Below are positions 52,604-63,216 of a stretch of DNA of 64,000 nt, in pieces (the stretch's first letter is position 1; the number at the start of each line of letters is the position of its first letter). The position numbers were made by a program, and so were the translations under genes. The notes beneath the pieces were generated by a model, which was given only the letters and a program-made list of their open reading frames with translations, made no database searches and was not told the origin of the DNA. The stretch is from Chondrus crispus (taxonomy: Eukaryota; Rhodophyta; Florideophyceae; Gigartinales; Gigartinaceae): the NCBI RefSeq assembly GCF_000350225.1, contig NW_005179014.1:48881-112880 (forward strand). Reading direction: 5' to 3'.

Positions 52604-55437
52604 GTTACTTCCTTGATACCAAATTGAGATAATAAATCTAGCCAACGGGCCTCTTTCCTGCTCATGTGTGGCTTAGTGAAGAAATGGGTAAGTTCTTGGT
52701 TATCGGTAATAACTTCGAAAGAAGAGCCTTCGAAATAGCACCGGAACCGTTTCAGGAAATAAACCAAGCCAAGGAGCTCCCGCTCGTTCGCTGTGTAGTC
52801 CTGCTCCGTGTCCGAAAGCTTCTTCGAGAAATAAGAGACCACGCGCTCGGCGCCAGCCGCACAATGCTGGGTTAACGTACCACCCACTGCAAGTTGGGAG
52901 GCATCCACGTGACATCTGAACTTCCTAGTCCAATCCGGCGCCACGAGGATCGGCGCGCTTGTTATGGCTGACTTCAGCGATGCAAAGGCCGCGTGGCATG
53001 ATGCATCCCATTCATGTATAGTGCTGTCCTTCCTTGTCAGGTTGGTGAGCGGTGCAGCAATACCTGAAAACTCCATAATGAAACGGCGAAAGAATTGGAG
53101 TAGTCCAATAAAGCTACGAAGCTCACGGACTGTCCAGGGCTTCGGCCACGTGTGCACAACTTTAGCCTTGTCGGGATTTATCCAGATGCCTTTCCGCCCC
53201 ACCACCATACCTAAGAACGCGGTCTCCTCCTGCGTGAACGAGCATTTTCGCGGCGACAAATATAACTGTTCCGAGCGCAGACTCTCAAGCAAAATCTGAA
53301 GGTGTTCAAGGTGGGTCTCGCGAGTTTGACTGAATACTAACAAGTCGCCCATGTAAACCACCATGAATACATCAATGCAGTCGCGAAAGATGCGGTTCAT
53401 CAAGGTCTGAAACGTAGCAGGTGCATTACAGAGACCCATGAGCATTACAAGATATTCGAACTGTCCATATTTTGTATTGAATGCGGTTTCTCCACGTCGT
53501 CAGGGTTGACGCGAATCTGATGAAATCCAGTTTTCAGATCAAGTTTTGAGAAAAAGCTGGCATCTCCCAAACCGTCAAACATTTCGTCAGGCCGTGGCGG
53601 CGGTGCGTTATTTCTTTTCGTCATACGATTCAGTGCTCTGCAGTCAACCACAGCACGAAGCTTTTCTTTGTCCTTTAAAAAGAACAGGGAGGCCCCAAAG
53701 CGGGATTTGCTTCTTCGCATCTTCTTTTTCTTCAACAGATCCACCAAATAGTCCTTCACAGCCATCAGCTCCGCCGGAGAGCTGGTATAAGCCCAGCTGT
53801 GGCGGCTTGGCCTCTGGATCAGTTTTGATGGCGTGGTCGACGTCGCGCTGTGGCGGCAAGCCGGCCGGCAAGTCCTCCCTGAATACCTCCTTGTAACTCC
53901 CGAGAATAGCCTCCAGCTCAGAGTCCTCCGTCTTATCATTCGTTTTCGTGTTGTTGATTTGTAATGCAGACGCCTCAACGAGGCTAAATACTTCCAAGTC
54001 GTCACAGTTTCGCCTCTTGCGCAACAAGCTTCCGAACTTCTTGACACCTAAGCTAGAAACGCGAACCGTTCCGTCATCTTCAAGGCGCAAAGGCAGCTTG
54101 CATCCTGCTACCTCAACCAAAGAGCTGCTGTAGTCTACGACAGGTAGCACTGTACGATGCCAGGGCATGCCCAGCATGAAGTCGTACCTGCAATCAGCAA
54201 ATACCCAGTTAGAGCGATATTTTTGATCCCAGATAGTAAGCTCTGCGTCCACCACAAGTTCTGTGGCATTCTCTGTTGATCCGCGCTTGGAGTGAGTTAC
54301 ATTGGTATGTACCTTGCGCAAGTTAGCGCACTATAAGGCTGCTCGACAAACTCTCGCGACACGAGGTCGGTGTTGCAACCATCATCTTTAAGCCCGGAGA
54401 CTGGCTTTCCTTCCAGGTGCCCTTCGAGCACAATTAACCGCTCCACTGGTACATTTCCGTCAGTGAGGGTTATGTTCCCGACAGAGGGGACAGGCATATG
54501 CACTCTTTCTTCACGACGTTCTACGGGAGTGCGTTTATTTATTTCAGTAGAACGGTCTAGTTTCCCGAGTCACTTGCGTGCTCCTCGGCCTCAACGTCCA
54601 TCTGCAATCCGACGTTGTTGGCATGCAAATCCTTCTGTGCATGCTTCCACAGGCGACAACCAACCTTGTAACACTTAAAGCACTTGTTATCACGACGGAG
54701 AGCTTGACGCTCAGGGTTGTTGGGCCAGTCCCACGCCTTTCCAGGTTGCCAATCTCCATAGGGACAGTCTGTCCCATGCCTGCTGCTGTTGCTGAGGACC
54801 CAGCCTGGGAGGGTCCAGGCGCAGTTGACCACAGAGCGCTGTCGACACGTAGGGCGATCTTAGCTGCTTCCTCGAAGGTGGTTACCGAACTCTTCATGAC
54901 CTCGATGCGGACGTCGTACTTCAATCCCGAACAGAACTTGTCCCACTTCTCTCCATCCCCCATATCGGGAATGGTGAGAACCACATTGCGGAACTCTGAG
55001 AGGAACCTGGACACCGAAGTCGTCTGTTGCAACTTCCTTAGCTTGTCCCTGGAACGACGGATGTGGTCGTCCGGGACAAATTCCTTCACGATGGCTTGCT
55101 TGAAGGTGATCCAGGTAATAGGCAGTTGGTTGGTCTGAACGAAGTTGTACCACCACACCGCAGCAGTCCCAGACAAGAAAGTAGAGGCATACATAATGCG
55201 GTTCGCATCAGTAAGTTCTACTGTACTGCTGAGCTGACCAAGGGCGAGATACTGCTCCACCTTATAGAGCCAAGTGTTTACGACAAGAAAATCCCTTCTG
55301 CCGTCATAAACCTCAGGCCTGCTGGGCTTGAGGGCAACAGACCCCGGCAGTTCCATTCTTGAGAAGTAATCAGAAACCGATCGATAAGTGACAAGTGACC
55401 GACGCACGGGTCTTGAGACTATTTGCGATGCTACCAC
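52604..55437 (-). pseudogene. Gypsy-B gag, protease, RT and RNase H, broken
   Basis: Reading leftward from 55437 the first part is a Retrotrans_gag domain (about 54860-55350; LFLSGTAAVWWYNFVQ-like segment, FKQAIVKEFVPDDH, SVSRFLSEFRNVVLTIPDM). A Cys/His region follows near 54650. The retropepsin region is at about 54050-54450 (GLKDDGCNTDLVSREF; LGMPWHRTVLP). Reverse transcriptase is at about 53200-53830 (KKQIPLWG, DLKTGFHQIRVNPDDVEK, ATFQTLMNRIFRDC, VVYMGDLLVFSQ). RNase H is at about 52600-53000 (CHVDASQLAVGGTL, YTANERELLGLVYFLKRF). This order is Ty3/gypsy. Several breaks are present. The next downstream domain, integrase, is on the other side of Gypsy-A2. Confidence 0.86.
55425..55436 (-). 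other. Gypsy-B primer-binding site
   Basis: On the minus strand TGGTAGCATCGC begins one base after the 5' LTR. It is identical to the Copia-A site at 823-834 and predicts the same tRNA, most likely the initiator tRNA-Met. Confidence 0.75.
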
Positions 55438-55839
55438 TGCAACACTTGACGGCAAATTTTACTTGGGAGTCTGTGCCCCCCACTTACTAAGAGGCCCCGG
55501 GGCGCCCCTTAAGAGGGGTCGCCCCGGAGATTAACTGACATGCTAATATAATCATTAAAACTCCGAGGGGTGCCCAGGCGCAGCCCCCCAGATATTGGTG
55601 GGAGTTGCCCGTGGCCACCTACCGTCCCCACTGGGATCCTCCGGGCACCTTCGCCCTTCGACTGCGAGCGTTCTCCGCGAGCTCTACCTTAGCCCGCAAC
55701 GCTCTTTGTAACTCGCCTCCTGGCGCCCTGTATGATAGGCCGCGCTTATGTCAGGTCGCCCCGTCCGTGCCAGTCCGGGCGAGTGCAACTTCTATCATAC
55801 ACTGTATCATACACTCTACAGAAATGCATACCCGTTGCA
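55438..55839 (-). repeat. Gypsy-B 5' LTR
   Basis: This LTR is partner to 37352-37751, with about 33 differences including small indels. It is followed on the plus strand by AATGG (55840-55844). The divergence makes it much older than the Gypsy-A2 copy nested between the two LTRs. Confidence 0.88.
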
Positions 55840-55919
55840 AATGGGGCAGATATTTTCGACGCAGGGGTCTCAATCTCCATATTACTTTTGCGAGCCATAA
55901 TGCTCAAAAAATTGTCCAT
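55840..55919 (-). pseudogene. Unknown ORF interrupted by Gypsy-B, 5' part
   Basis: The minus strand reads MDNFLSIMARKSNMEIE and PASKISAP from ATG at 55919, then enters the Gypsy-B junction and continues in frame at 37351. An in-frame TAG upstream (near 55963) limits the start. A short hairpin (GCAACATT and AATGTTGC, about 55960-55982) lies just upstream of the ATG. No family was recognised. Confidence 0.4.
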
Positions 55920-55988
55920 CTGCTCCGATTGTCGACGTTGTACAGCGGAACTCTACGCGGCAACATTCGCGGATAATGTTGCAGCACG

Positions 55989-58900
55989 TATCCCCTGCCC
56001 TGTTTAGTGGTCGCGTATGACCTCTAAATACCCATTTTCACCATATCTTAGCCAGTTTTCGGTTTAGGTATGAAAATACAGTTGTTGACCGAAAATGGTC
56101 AGCTGAACTCATTTGTGGCTACAGATTGCCCCAAAACATTTTAAAAAGAGGCTGCAATGAGGTCTGGCTCCCAACGGACGCCGTTCGGGCCAGAACAGTA
56201 TTGGTCGTACCGATTTCGTTAGGCCAAATTATGCGCATTTTAATCAAAAATTGACCTCGGATACAGCATGCTCTCTCGTAGCGGCAGCGGCGGTGGCGGT
56301 GTTGTTGGCGGTGTAGAACGAAGCCCACCGTGGAAGCTTGTGCTGCTCAAGTGCGAGACTGGCCATGGAGAAAGCTCTGAAAATCCATTGCAATGCAATG
56401 AGAGTGCGGAATTGAAGGATTTGGATACTTTGTTTGCGGCATACACTGACTCAAGCTCTTCGCTCGGAGGTGACGATTCCTGGCGCAAAGACACGGAGTT
56501 TGGCAACAAATGGTTCTCGTCAGGGAAGGGAGTAGGGAGAGGGGGACGGCACGACCGTGGACGAGGAGGTGGACGCGTTGGTGCGCGCGGGGGTAGAATC
56601 GGAGACGGAAGAGGAAATACATCACCCGATTCTTTCGAGACTCCCGCGGGCGAGCCTCTGCTTTCTGACCCAGAGCTGGCAGTAGCGGAACTGCATGAGT
56701 GTAATTTGCAAGTGGGGACCATGGATCTGGCTTCAGTTTACCACTACATCGCACGTGAGGACGACGAATCTTCTTCTGATACTTACCAAAAATGTATTGA
56801 AGAGGGAAATGGACTTCGAAGTGTTCGAGGGAGCGGTAGACGCGGTCGTGAGCGCGGAAGGGGTCGCGGGCAGGGTGGCGTAAGTAGAGCAGGGAACGAG
56901 AAAGGCCTTGGTAGAGGAGGCAAGGGTAGTCAGCGTGCAGAGGATGCTCTTTCAACCTTTCCTGCTGACCTTCCCTCTTTTGAACCGCTTCGAAATCCCG
57001 GTGTGGCTCGGAAGGCAGAGCTGGATAGTCGGAGGCGTGTTGGATCGTCACCGACACCGTTGTCCGAATTTGAGCACTACTTTCCAACCCACATATTGAA
57101 TACAATAACGAAGAACACGAATAAATATGCTGAGCACGCGCAGCGTACAAATACGTCTGAGACAGCTCACAAGCAGAAATTACGTCCGTGGGAGCCATTG
57201 ACGGCGGATGAATTACGGAGATGGATTGGGATCGTTATTTAAATGGGCGTGTTTCGCTCTGCCACAATCGCTGACTATTGGAAGGACAAAGCTGGCTTAC
57301 CGCGGCACGAGATGCCCAGCGTGATATCTCTAGTTCATTTTCAACAGATCGAAAGATTCATCCACGTGTCGGACTTTGAGTCAGATGATTGCAAACAATT
57401 ATTCTTCAATAAGCTCGAGCCACTCTTTTCGCACGTGAGGAAAACGGCCAGAAAACGGTGGAATCCAGGGCAAAAACTGGCAGTGGATGAGATGATGTGC
57501 ATGAGTTTCAATCGCAGCGGTGAGACAGTCGAGATGCGCAACAAGCCCATCAAGTCTAGATACAAGTTTTGGGCCATCTGCAATCGTGGATATATTCTGT
57601 ACTTCTTGCCACACTCAAATGCGCACCCTTGGAAAGGCATGGAGAAGTACCGCGGAGTTTTGATGTTGTAATCGGCAGTCGTTGCTGCGCTAGTCGACAC
57701 TCTGCCGAGGGAGACGGGGGCCACCGGCACGGCTCGGCCGTCCTTGCTTAGCTACGAAATCTACATGGACAGCCTTTTCACAAGTGTTGGTTTATTCGAG
57801 ATGCTCCGAGAGCGCAGCATTGGTGCATGTGGTACCACGCGCGCCAGTACCAAGGGCTTTCCGGCAGAGATCAAGGTCCGAGGCGTTGCTGAAAAAGGGC
57901 GAATTGGGGTAGTATTGGCGCTGTGGTTGTGAGAAAAGTTCTTTGCTTGGTGTAGATTGACAATAGAGCGGTACGCATGCTCACCACGTCGCACGAGGTT
58001 GGTGATGAACATAGAACTGTGAAATTGAGACGCGGTCCGCGCATTACTTCGACCACCGGAGCAAGGTCGAGGGAAGTATTTGGAAACAGGAAGACAAAGA
58101 GGATACCTATTCCGACTGGAATCAATGATTACAAAACGAACATGGGCGCAGTGGACATAGCTGATCAACTGTACAACGCGTATCGCACGCACCTCAAAGG
58201 TCTACGCAGCTGGCCGCCTGTGCTATTCTGGATTCTCGATGTATCAGTGTCGAATTCCTACTGGGCAATGGCATCGAAGCACCGGGGTAAATGGCAATCA
58301 AAACGATCGGGACATCGGGAGTTCCGCATTGCTCTTGGGCATTCTCTGATGAGCAGTGGACCGTCCCACACACGCAACACCATGCCGTCCGCAGGAGAAC
58401 CTCCAACCCCTTCAAAATCCATTGTGAATGGTTCTGCTCGAGCCACAACGAGGAAGCGGCGTCGCAGAAGCTCAGAGTTGACAGTGAGCACCGCCAGGCT
58501 AGACAATCCGGTGCCACATATCGCCGCCTCTGTGGGAAGTGCGAAAGAGCGATGCACTTGTGGTATGTGTAGCTCTAGGGGTCAATCGCAAAAATTCTTT
58601 ACATACTACACTGGATGCGGAGAACGAACATTCCTTTGCATTGCCGCCACGCCAAATTGCTTCTACGAGTTCCATACAATGTCAGATGGTCGCAGCTTGC
58701 TTCATGGCTCGGACTGTGGAGATTATGACAACGCAATGTAGAGAAGAACACGTTCTAGAGAAGTGCACAGGCTGCTTACAGTATATTCGAACGGCCCTCT
58801 CACCGGCATAAATCTGTGTCATGATTGGTCGAGTCGCTTGTATCCTATTTAGACTGTGCTGAATCCATCTAGCTTGATTTCGTTACTTAAATACAGCCAG

Positions 58901-59027
58901 AACAATGAAATACTCGCATTTGAATCTTCAGCATTTACCAGGACGGGGCTTTTCCTTGAAAGTGATTAAAAATCGATGTTTTTTAGTGGTCACATATGAC
59001 CACTAACCTCCAACAGGGCAGAGGATA
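55989..59027 (+). mobile_element. piggyBac-like DNA transposon, degenerate
   Basis: This element of about 3 kb carries a piggyBac transposase pseudogene. Likely terminal inverted repeats are 55989-56023 (TATCCCCTGCCCTGTTTAGT then GGTCGCGTATGACC) and 58990-59027 (inverted: TATCCTCTGCCCTGTT, then a 5-bp extra, then TTAGTGGTC). Each end also holds a palindrome of the form AGTGGTCNNNTATGACC. No TTAA target site, the rule for piggyBac, is seen at the ends, so the exact borders are uncertain or eroded. Confidence 0.68.
56268..58741 (+). pseudogene. piggyBac-type transposase pseudogene
   Basis: From ATG 56268 the first 230 or so residues are low-complexity and Arg/Gly-rich (GRGGRHDRGRGGGRVGARGG and a second RGRERGRGRGQGG tract). 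Then the DDE_Tnp_1_7 domain begins (PLSEFEHYFPTHILN, LTADELRRWIGIVI). Catalytic acids are visible as AVDEMMCMSF (GAT 57486), YMDSLFTSVGLF (GAC 57768) and GAVDIADQLYNAY (GAC 58154). A C-terminal Cys-rich zone (CTCGMCSSRG to CFYEFH) resembles the piggyBac RING/CRD. It is disabled by in-frame TAA at 57240-57242 and 57669-57671, a frame change around 57910-57935 and TAG at 57953-57955. Confidence 0.85.
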
Positions 59028-60335
59028 GCATCTTTGCCTCTGTCTCGCGTTTAGCCAAGGCTTTGTAGGATCTGTTGTGCCAGCATTTAAGTTGACTCAC
59101 TACTCAGTAAACAGAGAGTCAGAGGACTACAATCTCAAGTATCTTTTCTTCGTGCAGAAGCCAAATACAGTAAACTTGGACCTAGGCAATTTTCGTCTGT
59201 GAAACGGACAGTGACATGGACGTTAGAGTCGCCTACATGAGGCTTTGCAATGCACATCTGCTGCGCGCGTGTTTGATTGTGAAGATTACAATGAACTTTA
59301 TGACGTTAATAGATCTAGAAAGGACGCAGTAAACAACTGATAACTAAGAGCTTGATAAGTGCCATCTCATCGTAACACGCGTACCACCGCCTACCAGGCC
59401 GAGAAAGGGCAACAATCCGAAAAGCGATTTCAAGGAAAGCATGTGTAATTGAGAGTCCGGAGTGGAAATATCAAGCTAGGGAGCTTTACCCTTGGTAGCA
59501 TCTTAATCAAAGAACCTTTTTCCCAAATCCTGCATTATTTTCAGAACAGTCCCGATTTTTCCTTAATTAAAAAGGTTTAAATGATTTTTGGGCTATTCTG
59601 TGAGCTTGGCGTTGTACTCGTCATACAGGTGTACACGAGGATTATCGTACACGAAGATTGTCGTACTGTACCCTTCAAGGGTACAGGACACCAAGTCGTA
59701 CAGTACCCTTGGTACTGTACCGAAGGGTACAGACAGAATCAGGCCCACAGAGGCCAGTCGCCATTCACGACGCCACAGAAGACGTGGAAGATGATCTCGA
59801 AGATCCAGCCATGCGATCCAAAAAGGCGGGCACAATTGGATTTCTTACTTCCAGAGTAAAGGCTCGATACAGTGAAGCCTCGACACAGTGAACAGGCTCT
59901 ATGCAATAGACCTTTGTCACAGTTAGAAGGGTACTGCTAAAAGAGCCAATACATTGCCAGAACACAGCGCAGATTCTGTAAACAACGAATTCATTGCAGA
60001 TTACAGCAGTAAAAGTCAAGAATGCCAACAATTTGTCACAATATTCTACCATGACCACATACGTGGCTGTACAGTGCTGATCAAGTCAGAAACGAGGCGG
60101 GTAAACTATTACAAAAAAGCCCGCCTTATTTCCAAACCACTCAATGATTGCGAATAAGACTGAAATCGGGACTGCGGCCAGGTCCTCAGACAGTCCTTCC
60201 CCTCAAATCCCCTAATCCAACTTCCTCTTATCTCACGATAACCTCGACCTTCCCCTTGATCCGAACTCTCGCTCCCTCTCTCAACCCCTCACACCCTTCG
60301 TTCCATCACCCTCTGACACACCTCTCGTTCCAACC
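59028..60335. other. Intergenic stretch with GTAC palindromes
   Basis: No gene is recognised. Palindromes of the type GTACAGTACC-CTT-GGTACTGTAC lie at 59664-59734. A pair of near-repeats (CTCGATACAGTGAAGC, CTCGACACAGTGAACA) at about 59865-59895 looks like a fragment of a DNA-transposon terminus. The 5' flank of Harbinger-2 (60150-60335) is C/T-rich. Confidence 0.45.
59698..59720. repeat. Perfect GTAC palindrome
   Basis: The arms GTACAGTACC and GGTACTGTAC are perfect 10-bp inverted repeats around CTT. Overlapping and adjacent copies extend from 59664 to 59734. Similar units occur at 34695-34717 and 61874-61899. Confidence 0.7.
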
Positions 60336-61607
60336 ATGACAAATGTCAGCCAAGCTCAAGCTGCTACAGCACTGCAATTGCTCGCAGATGCGGCCGTGGA
60401 CCGACGCAACGAGCTTCGACAGTACGATGATGACAGCGATCCATTCGACTCTGATGAAAACGATGACTCGGATGCGCCCATTTTCGATAGATTTTACGAG
60501 CAGGGAGGTTCTGCCGCTATACTCGAGATGACGAACTTCGACCCTACACAGTTTTTGGGAATATGGTCAGGATTTCAGGGTGTCATATCTCAGGGCTATA
60601 ACGCGGGACGGGGTAGGAAGTCAATCCAAAGCGGCAAGGACGTACTTTTTATGACATTTTGTGTCGTAAAACACGGAGGACAGTGGGATTTTCTTGCGAA
60701 AATGTTCGGATTGAAGGGTCCGTCTTTTGAAAAACTGATTATGAAATTCGTAGACCTGCTGTGGCTACCTGTTTACGAGCAATATGTTGAGCATCACGCG
60801 ACCAAGTGGACAATGACGGCTGTGTCGGATGTTGGGCGTTTGTTTAGGCATTTCCCTGTGGCTCGGTATGCTACCGATGTGACTTTCCAGCCAAGCTACC
60901 GTCCAAGTGGTAGCATGCAGGAGGACAAGAAGTACTATAGTGGAAAGCATAAACAATATGGCTATTAAATGGAAGTCTCCGTGCTTCCGAATGGAATGGC
61001 CATTGGCTGTAGCGAGCATGAGCCCGGGTCAGTCTCCGATCTGACTCTTTTTCAGAGGATGCAGTATTTTGACGACAAGCAGCTGCAGAAGAAAGGGGAG
61101 GAGAAGGAGTGGGATGACGATGGGCCGTATGTGGGCAAATATCCGGAAAGCTGGGCTGTCTTATGTGACAAGGGATACCAACGAGCTTTATAATTCTGCC
61201 GTGTAATTCATCCAACTAAAAAGCCGCCGCATGCTGTAATGCGTCCTACGGATGTCAAGCAAAATCGTCTTATTTCAAGTGACAGAATTATTGTCGAAAA
61301 TTTTTTTGGCAGGCTGTGTGGAATTTGGAATGTGATGGGGTCTAAGTGGAAGTGGAACGAAAAATCGTATGATCCAATTTTCAAATTGTGCTTGGGGCTT
61401 ACCAATTTCCATATTAGGTGGAATCCGTTACGGCAGGAGGATGGGCAGGTTTATGCGCAAATAAGGACGCGGTGGTTTAGGCTAGCTGAGAACCAGGCAA
61501 GGAGGAGGAAACTCGTACAAGAAAAATATCGCGAGAAGCGAAGAAGGCGCATGAATATTCAGTTCAGGGCTTGTGGCGTTCCTGATCGCAACCCTGATGG
61601 TATATGA
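60336..61607 (+). pseudogene. Harbinger-2: PIF/Harbinger-like (DDE_4) transposase pseudogene
   Basis: The frame starts at ATG 60336 (MTNVSQAQAATALQLL), with an acidic N-terminus. A helical region follows (SGKDVLFMTFCVVKHGGQWD, FLAKMFGLKGPSFEKLI). Then comes the DDE core: YATDVTFQPS (D at 60876), KKYYSGKHKQYGY, EPGSVSDLTLFQ (D at 61038) and IIVENFFGRLCGIWNV (E at 61295). The spacing and the YSGKHKQYG block are typical of DDE_4/HARBI1-like transposases. Two in-frame TAA codons (60966-60968 and 61191-61193) interrupt an otherwise continuous frame of about 424 codons, so decay is recent. No terminal repeats were identified, and no Myb-like partner gene is adjacent. Confidence 0.8.
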
Positions 61608-61913
61608 CGTAGTGGTTAGGTGAATTCGTAAATATTTGTCAGTTGTGTGGTTGACTACAGTGCACAACGATGTTTACAAAGTCTATCGATGCGCACTGAA
61701 TGACTTGGTGGCGATGTTTTTGCCAAGTGATTTACGGAGAATATCGATCTTTTGGGTGGTGCTCTGTCTTTGGGGAGAAAAGCGGTCTTTGGTTAGGAGA
61801 CCTAATGAACTGCCAAAGCAGAAGCAAGGCGCCACCCTCCCTATTTGGTCCAGATTGCCCACTTTGGCAGACCTACAGTACCGGTACCCTTGGTACAGTG
61901 AACTGGCCTCCAG
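61608..61913. other. Short intergenic region upstream of the Uma2 gene
   Basis: About 300 bp lie between the Harbinger-2 stop and the Uma2 start. It holds another GTAC-type palindrome (ACAGTACCGGTACCCTTGGT at 61874-61893), about 20 bp before the ATG. A TATA box is not evident. Confidence 0.45.
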
Positions 61914-63086
61914 ATGCAACCAATGCACCATCTCCCGCTCGTGCCCTCCATCGCCCTCTCACTCGCTCTCGTCGTTTTACCTCCTTGCTCACCTGACATT
62001 GGCAATGCTGCCCACATCCCCGGCCTCCCTCTCTTTATCGTCGCTGGCATCACCGCCATCTTTGCCATCCGCTTTGCCAACCGCAACGCCGCATTCCGGA
62101 CCCGGCAGTCTTCATCTCTGCCCAAGCACCCTCGACGATTTTTGGAGCTCCCTAATACGCCTCAGGATCGCTACCATCTCATTGACGGCGTCTTGTACCA
62201 CCAACCACGCATACCCGACCCAGAACGTGATGACATTCGGGCCTTCATCACAACCAGCGTCGAAGCAGGTAACCTGAATCTACCCAAGCACAAATGGCAG
62301 TCGGCCTACTTCAACGCTGATGTCGCCAGAGTTGTCCCGAAGGGCCTTCTTGATATCGATGACAGCCCGGCTGAGAAACACTCGGACGTCATCGCTGATA
62401 TCGCCATTGGACCGTATCAGTCCGCAACGGATCGCGGGAACCTCTCACCACGTTCCCGCAAAATGCGCTTTCCGCCGGGTAAGATACCACATCTTATAAT
62501 AGAAGTTACGAGTCCATCGAACCCGCTCAACGATATCTGCTCAAAAGCAGTTGAGTATGCCAAGATGAAAGTACCGCAGTGCGTCATTGTGGATCGCAAA
62601 AATCGCTGCGTCACTGTTCACTCGCTCGATTGTCCAGGGAGCGATTCTGCTGGCTCTTCCAGGCGAAGATCTGCACGCCTTTCCAAATCCCTTCCGCCGT
62701 CGGACTATCCCCAGTACTCCGAAACTCAAAAGTTTTATGGTGCTACAGTTGTTCGCGCTAATGTGTTAGAGGAGCTCGCCCTCACTGCGGAAAACTTGTT
62801 AAAGCCGAAGCACACTCCAACCGAGATAATTTTATCAGCTGTGCGCAAATTCCAGCTCGAGAGGGATAATGCCGGGAATGAAGAGAGAGATTCAAAGCGC
62901 GAAAGGGATGATGCCAGGAATGAAGAGAAAGAGGTAAAGAACAAGAATATGCAACTTATTGCCTTGATGAAGAAAAGAGGAATAGAGGTTCCGGCAGAGC
63001 TCGAGCGCAGCACTGATGACTCTTCCGGTAGCAGTGGATCTTCTACAGCTTCGCCCGAACGTCAGAGGCGTAAAATATCTCTCTGA
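61914..63086 (+). CDS. Uma2-like PD-(D/E)XK nuclease-family protein with membrane anchor
   Basis: This intact 390-codon gene has two hydrophobic segments at the N-terminus (about residues 8-23 and 37-55), probably a signal anchor or transit region. The Uma2/DUF820 fold spans about 86-285. It opens with RYHLIDGVLYHQP (the family's YELIDGEL motif), followed by DVIADIAIG (D158/D162), HLIIEVTSPSNP (E197), KAVEYAKMKVPQCVIVD (K211, Y215) and FYGATVV. These are the expected acidic, Glu and Lys positions of a PD-(D/E)XK site. The C-terminus has a charged repeat (ERDNAGNEERDSKRERDDARN) and ends LIALMKKRGIEVPAEL, the pattern that closes many cyanobacterial Uma2 proteins. The family is abundant in cyanobacteria and its function is poorly known, so acquisition from a cyanobacterium or plastid ancestor is plausible. 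ATG 61923 is an alternative start. No introns are needed. Confidence 0.75.
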   Translation: MQPMHHLPLVPSIALSLALVVLPPCSPDIGNAAHIPGLPLFIVAGITAIFAIRFANRNAAFRTRQSSSLPKHPRRFLELPNTPQDRYHLIDGVLYHQPRIPDPERDDIRAFITTSVEAGNLNLPKHKWQSAYFNADVARVVPKGLLDIDDSPAEKHSDVIADIAIGPYQSATDRGNLSPRSRKMRFPPGKIPHLIIEVTSPSNPLNDICSKAVEYAKMKVPQCVIVDRKNRCVTVHSLDCPGSDSAGSSRRRSARLSKSLPPSDYPQYSETQKFYGATVVRANVLEELALTAENLLKPKHTPTEIILSAVRKFQLERDNAGNEERDSKRERDDARNEEKEVKNKNMQLIALMKKRGIEVPAELERSTDDSSGSSGSSTASPERQRRKISL

Positions 63087-63216
63087 GACAACAGTACGAG
63101 CAGCTCCCATCTACCGTCGTTTGCCCGGCGTCGACATGCATGCAGACGATATGTTGTCTCACAGAGTAATACTGTAAAACTAGTTTCTGTTTTGGGTTTT
63201 ACGCCTCTGACGTTCG
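63055..63216. repeat. Long hairpin over the Uma2 stop codon
   Basis: The outer arms CGAACGTCAGAGGCGTAAAA (63055-63074) and TTTTACGCCTCTGACGTTCG (63197-63216) are perfect 20-bp inverted repeats. Inner arms at 63079-63093 and 63152-63166 (CTCTCTGAGACAACA against its complement) pair with one mismatch. The structure includes the last codons and the stop of the gene and the start of its 3' untranslated region. Confidence 0.8.

Larger units (their letters stand above)
37352..55839 (-). mobile_element. Gypsy-B: Ty3/gypsy element split by Gypsy-A2, old and broken
   Basis: LTRs of about 400 bp (37352-37751 and 55438-55839) start TGCAACACTTG and end CCCGTTGCA on the plus strand, with a perfect duplication AATGG (37347-37351 and 55840-55844). 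Without Gypsy-A2 the element is about 5.3 kb. Gag, protease and RT-RNase H lie at 52604-55437, and integrase with a chromodomain-like tail at 37823-39447, all on the minus strand. The LTRs differ at about 33 positions (about 8%), the oldest datable insertion here. The coding region has several breaks. It landed in an unknown ORF next to Harbinger-1. Confidence 0.9.

Noticed and set aside
57240-61193. Several in-frame TAA codons in the piggyBac and Harbinger-2 genes, hinting at stop-codon reassignment
   Set aside because: The Gypsy-A and Uma2 genes use normal stops, other pseudogenes show TGA, TAG and frameshifts too, and the affected genes are transposon fossils, so decay is enough.
61636-62277. 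A 213-codon plus-strand frame overlapping the Uma2 start
   Set aside because: It lies in another frame of the Uma2 gene, has no domain, and is Ser/Pro/Leu-rich as expected for a shadow.
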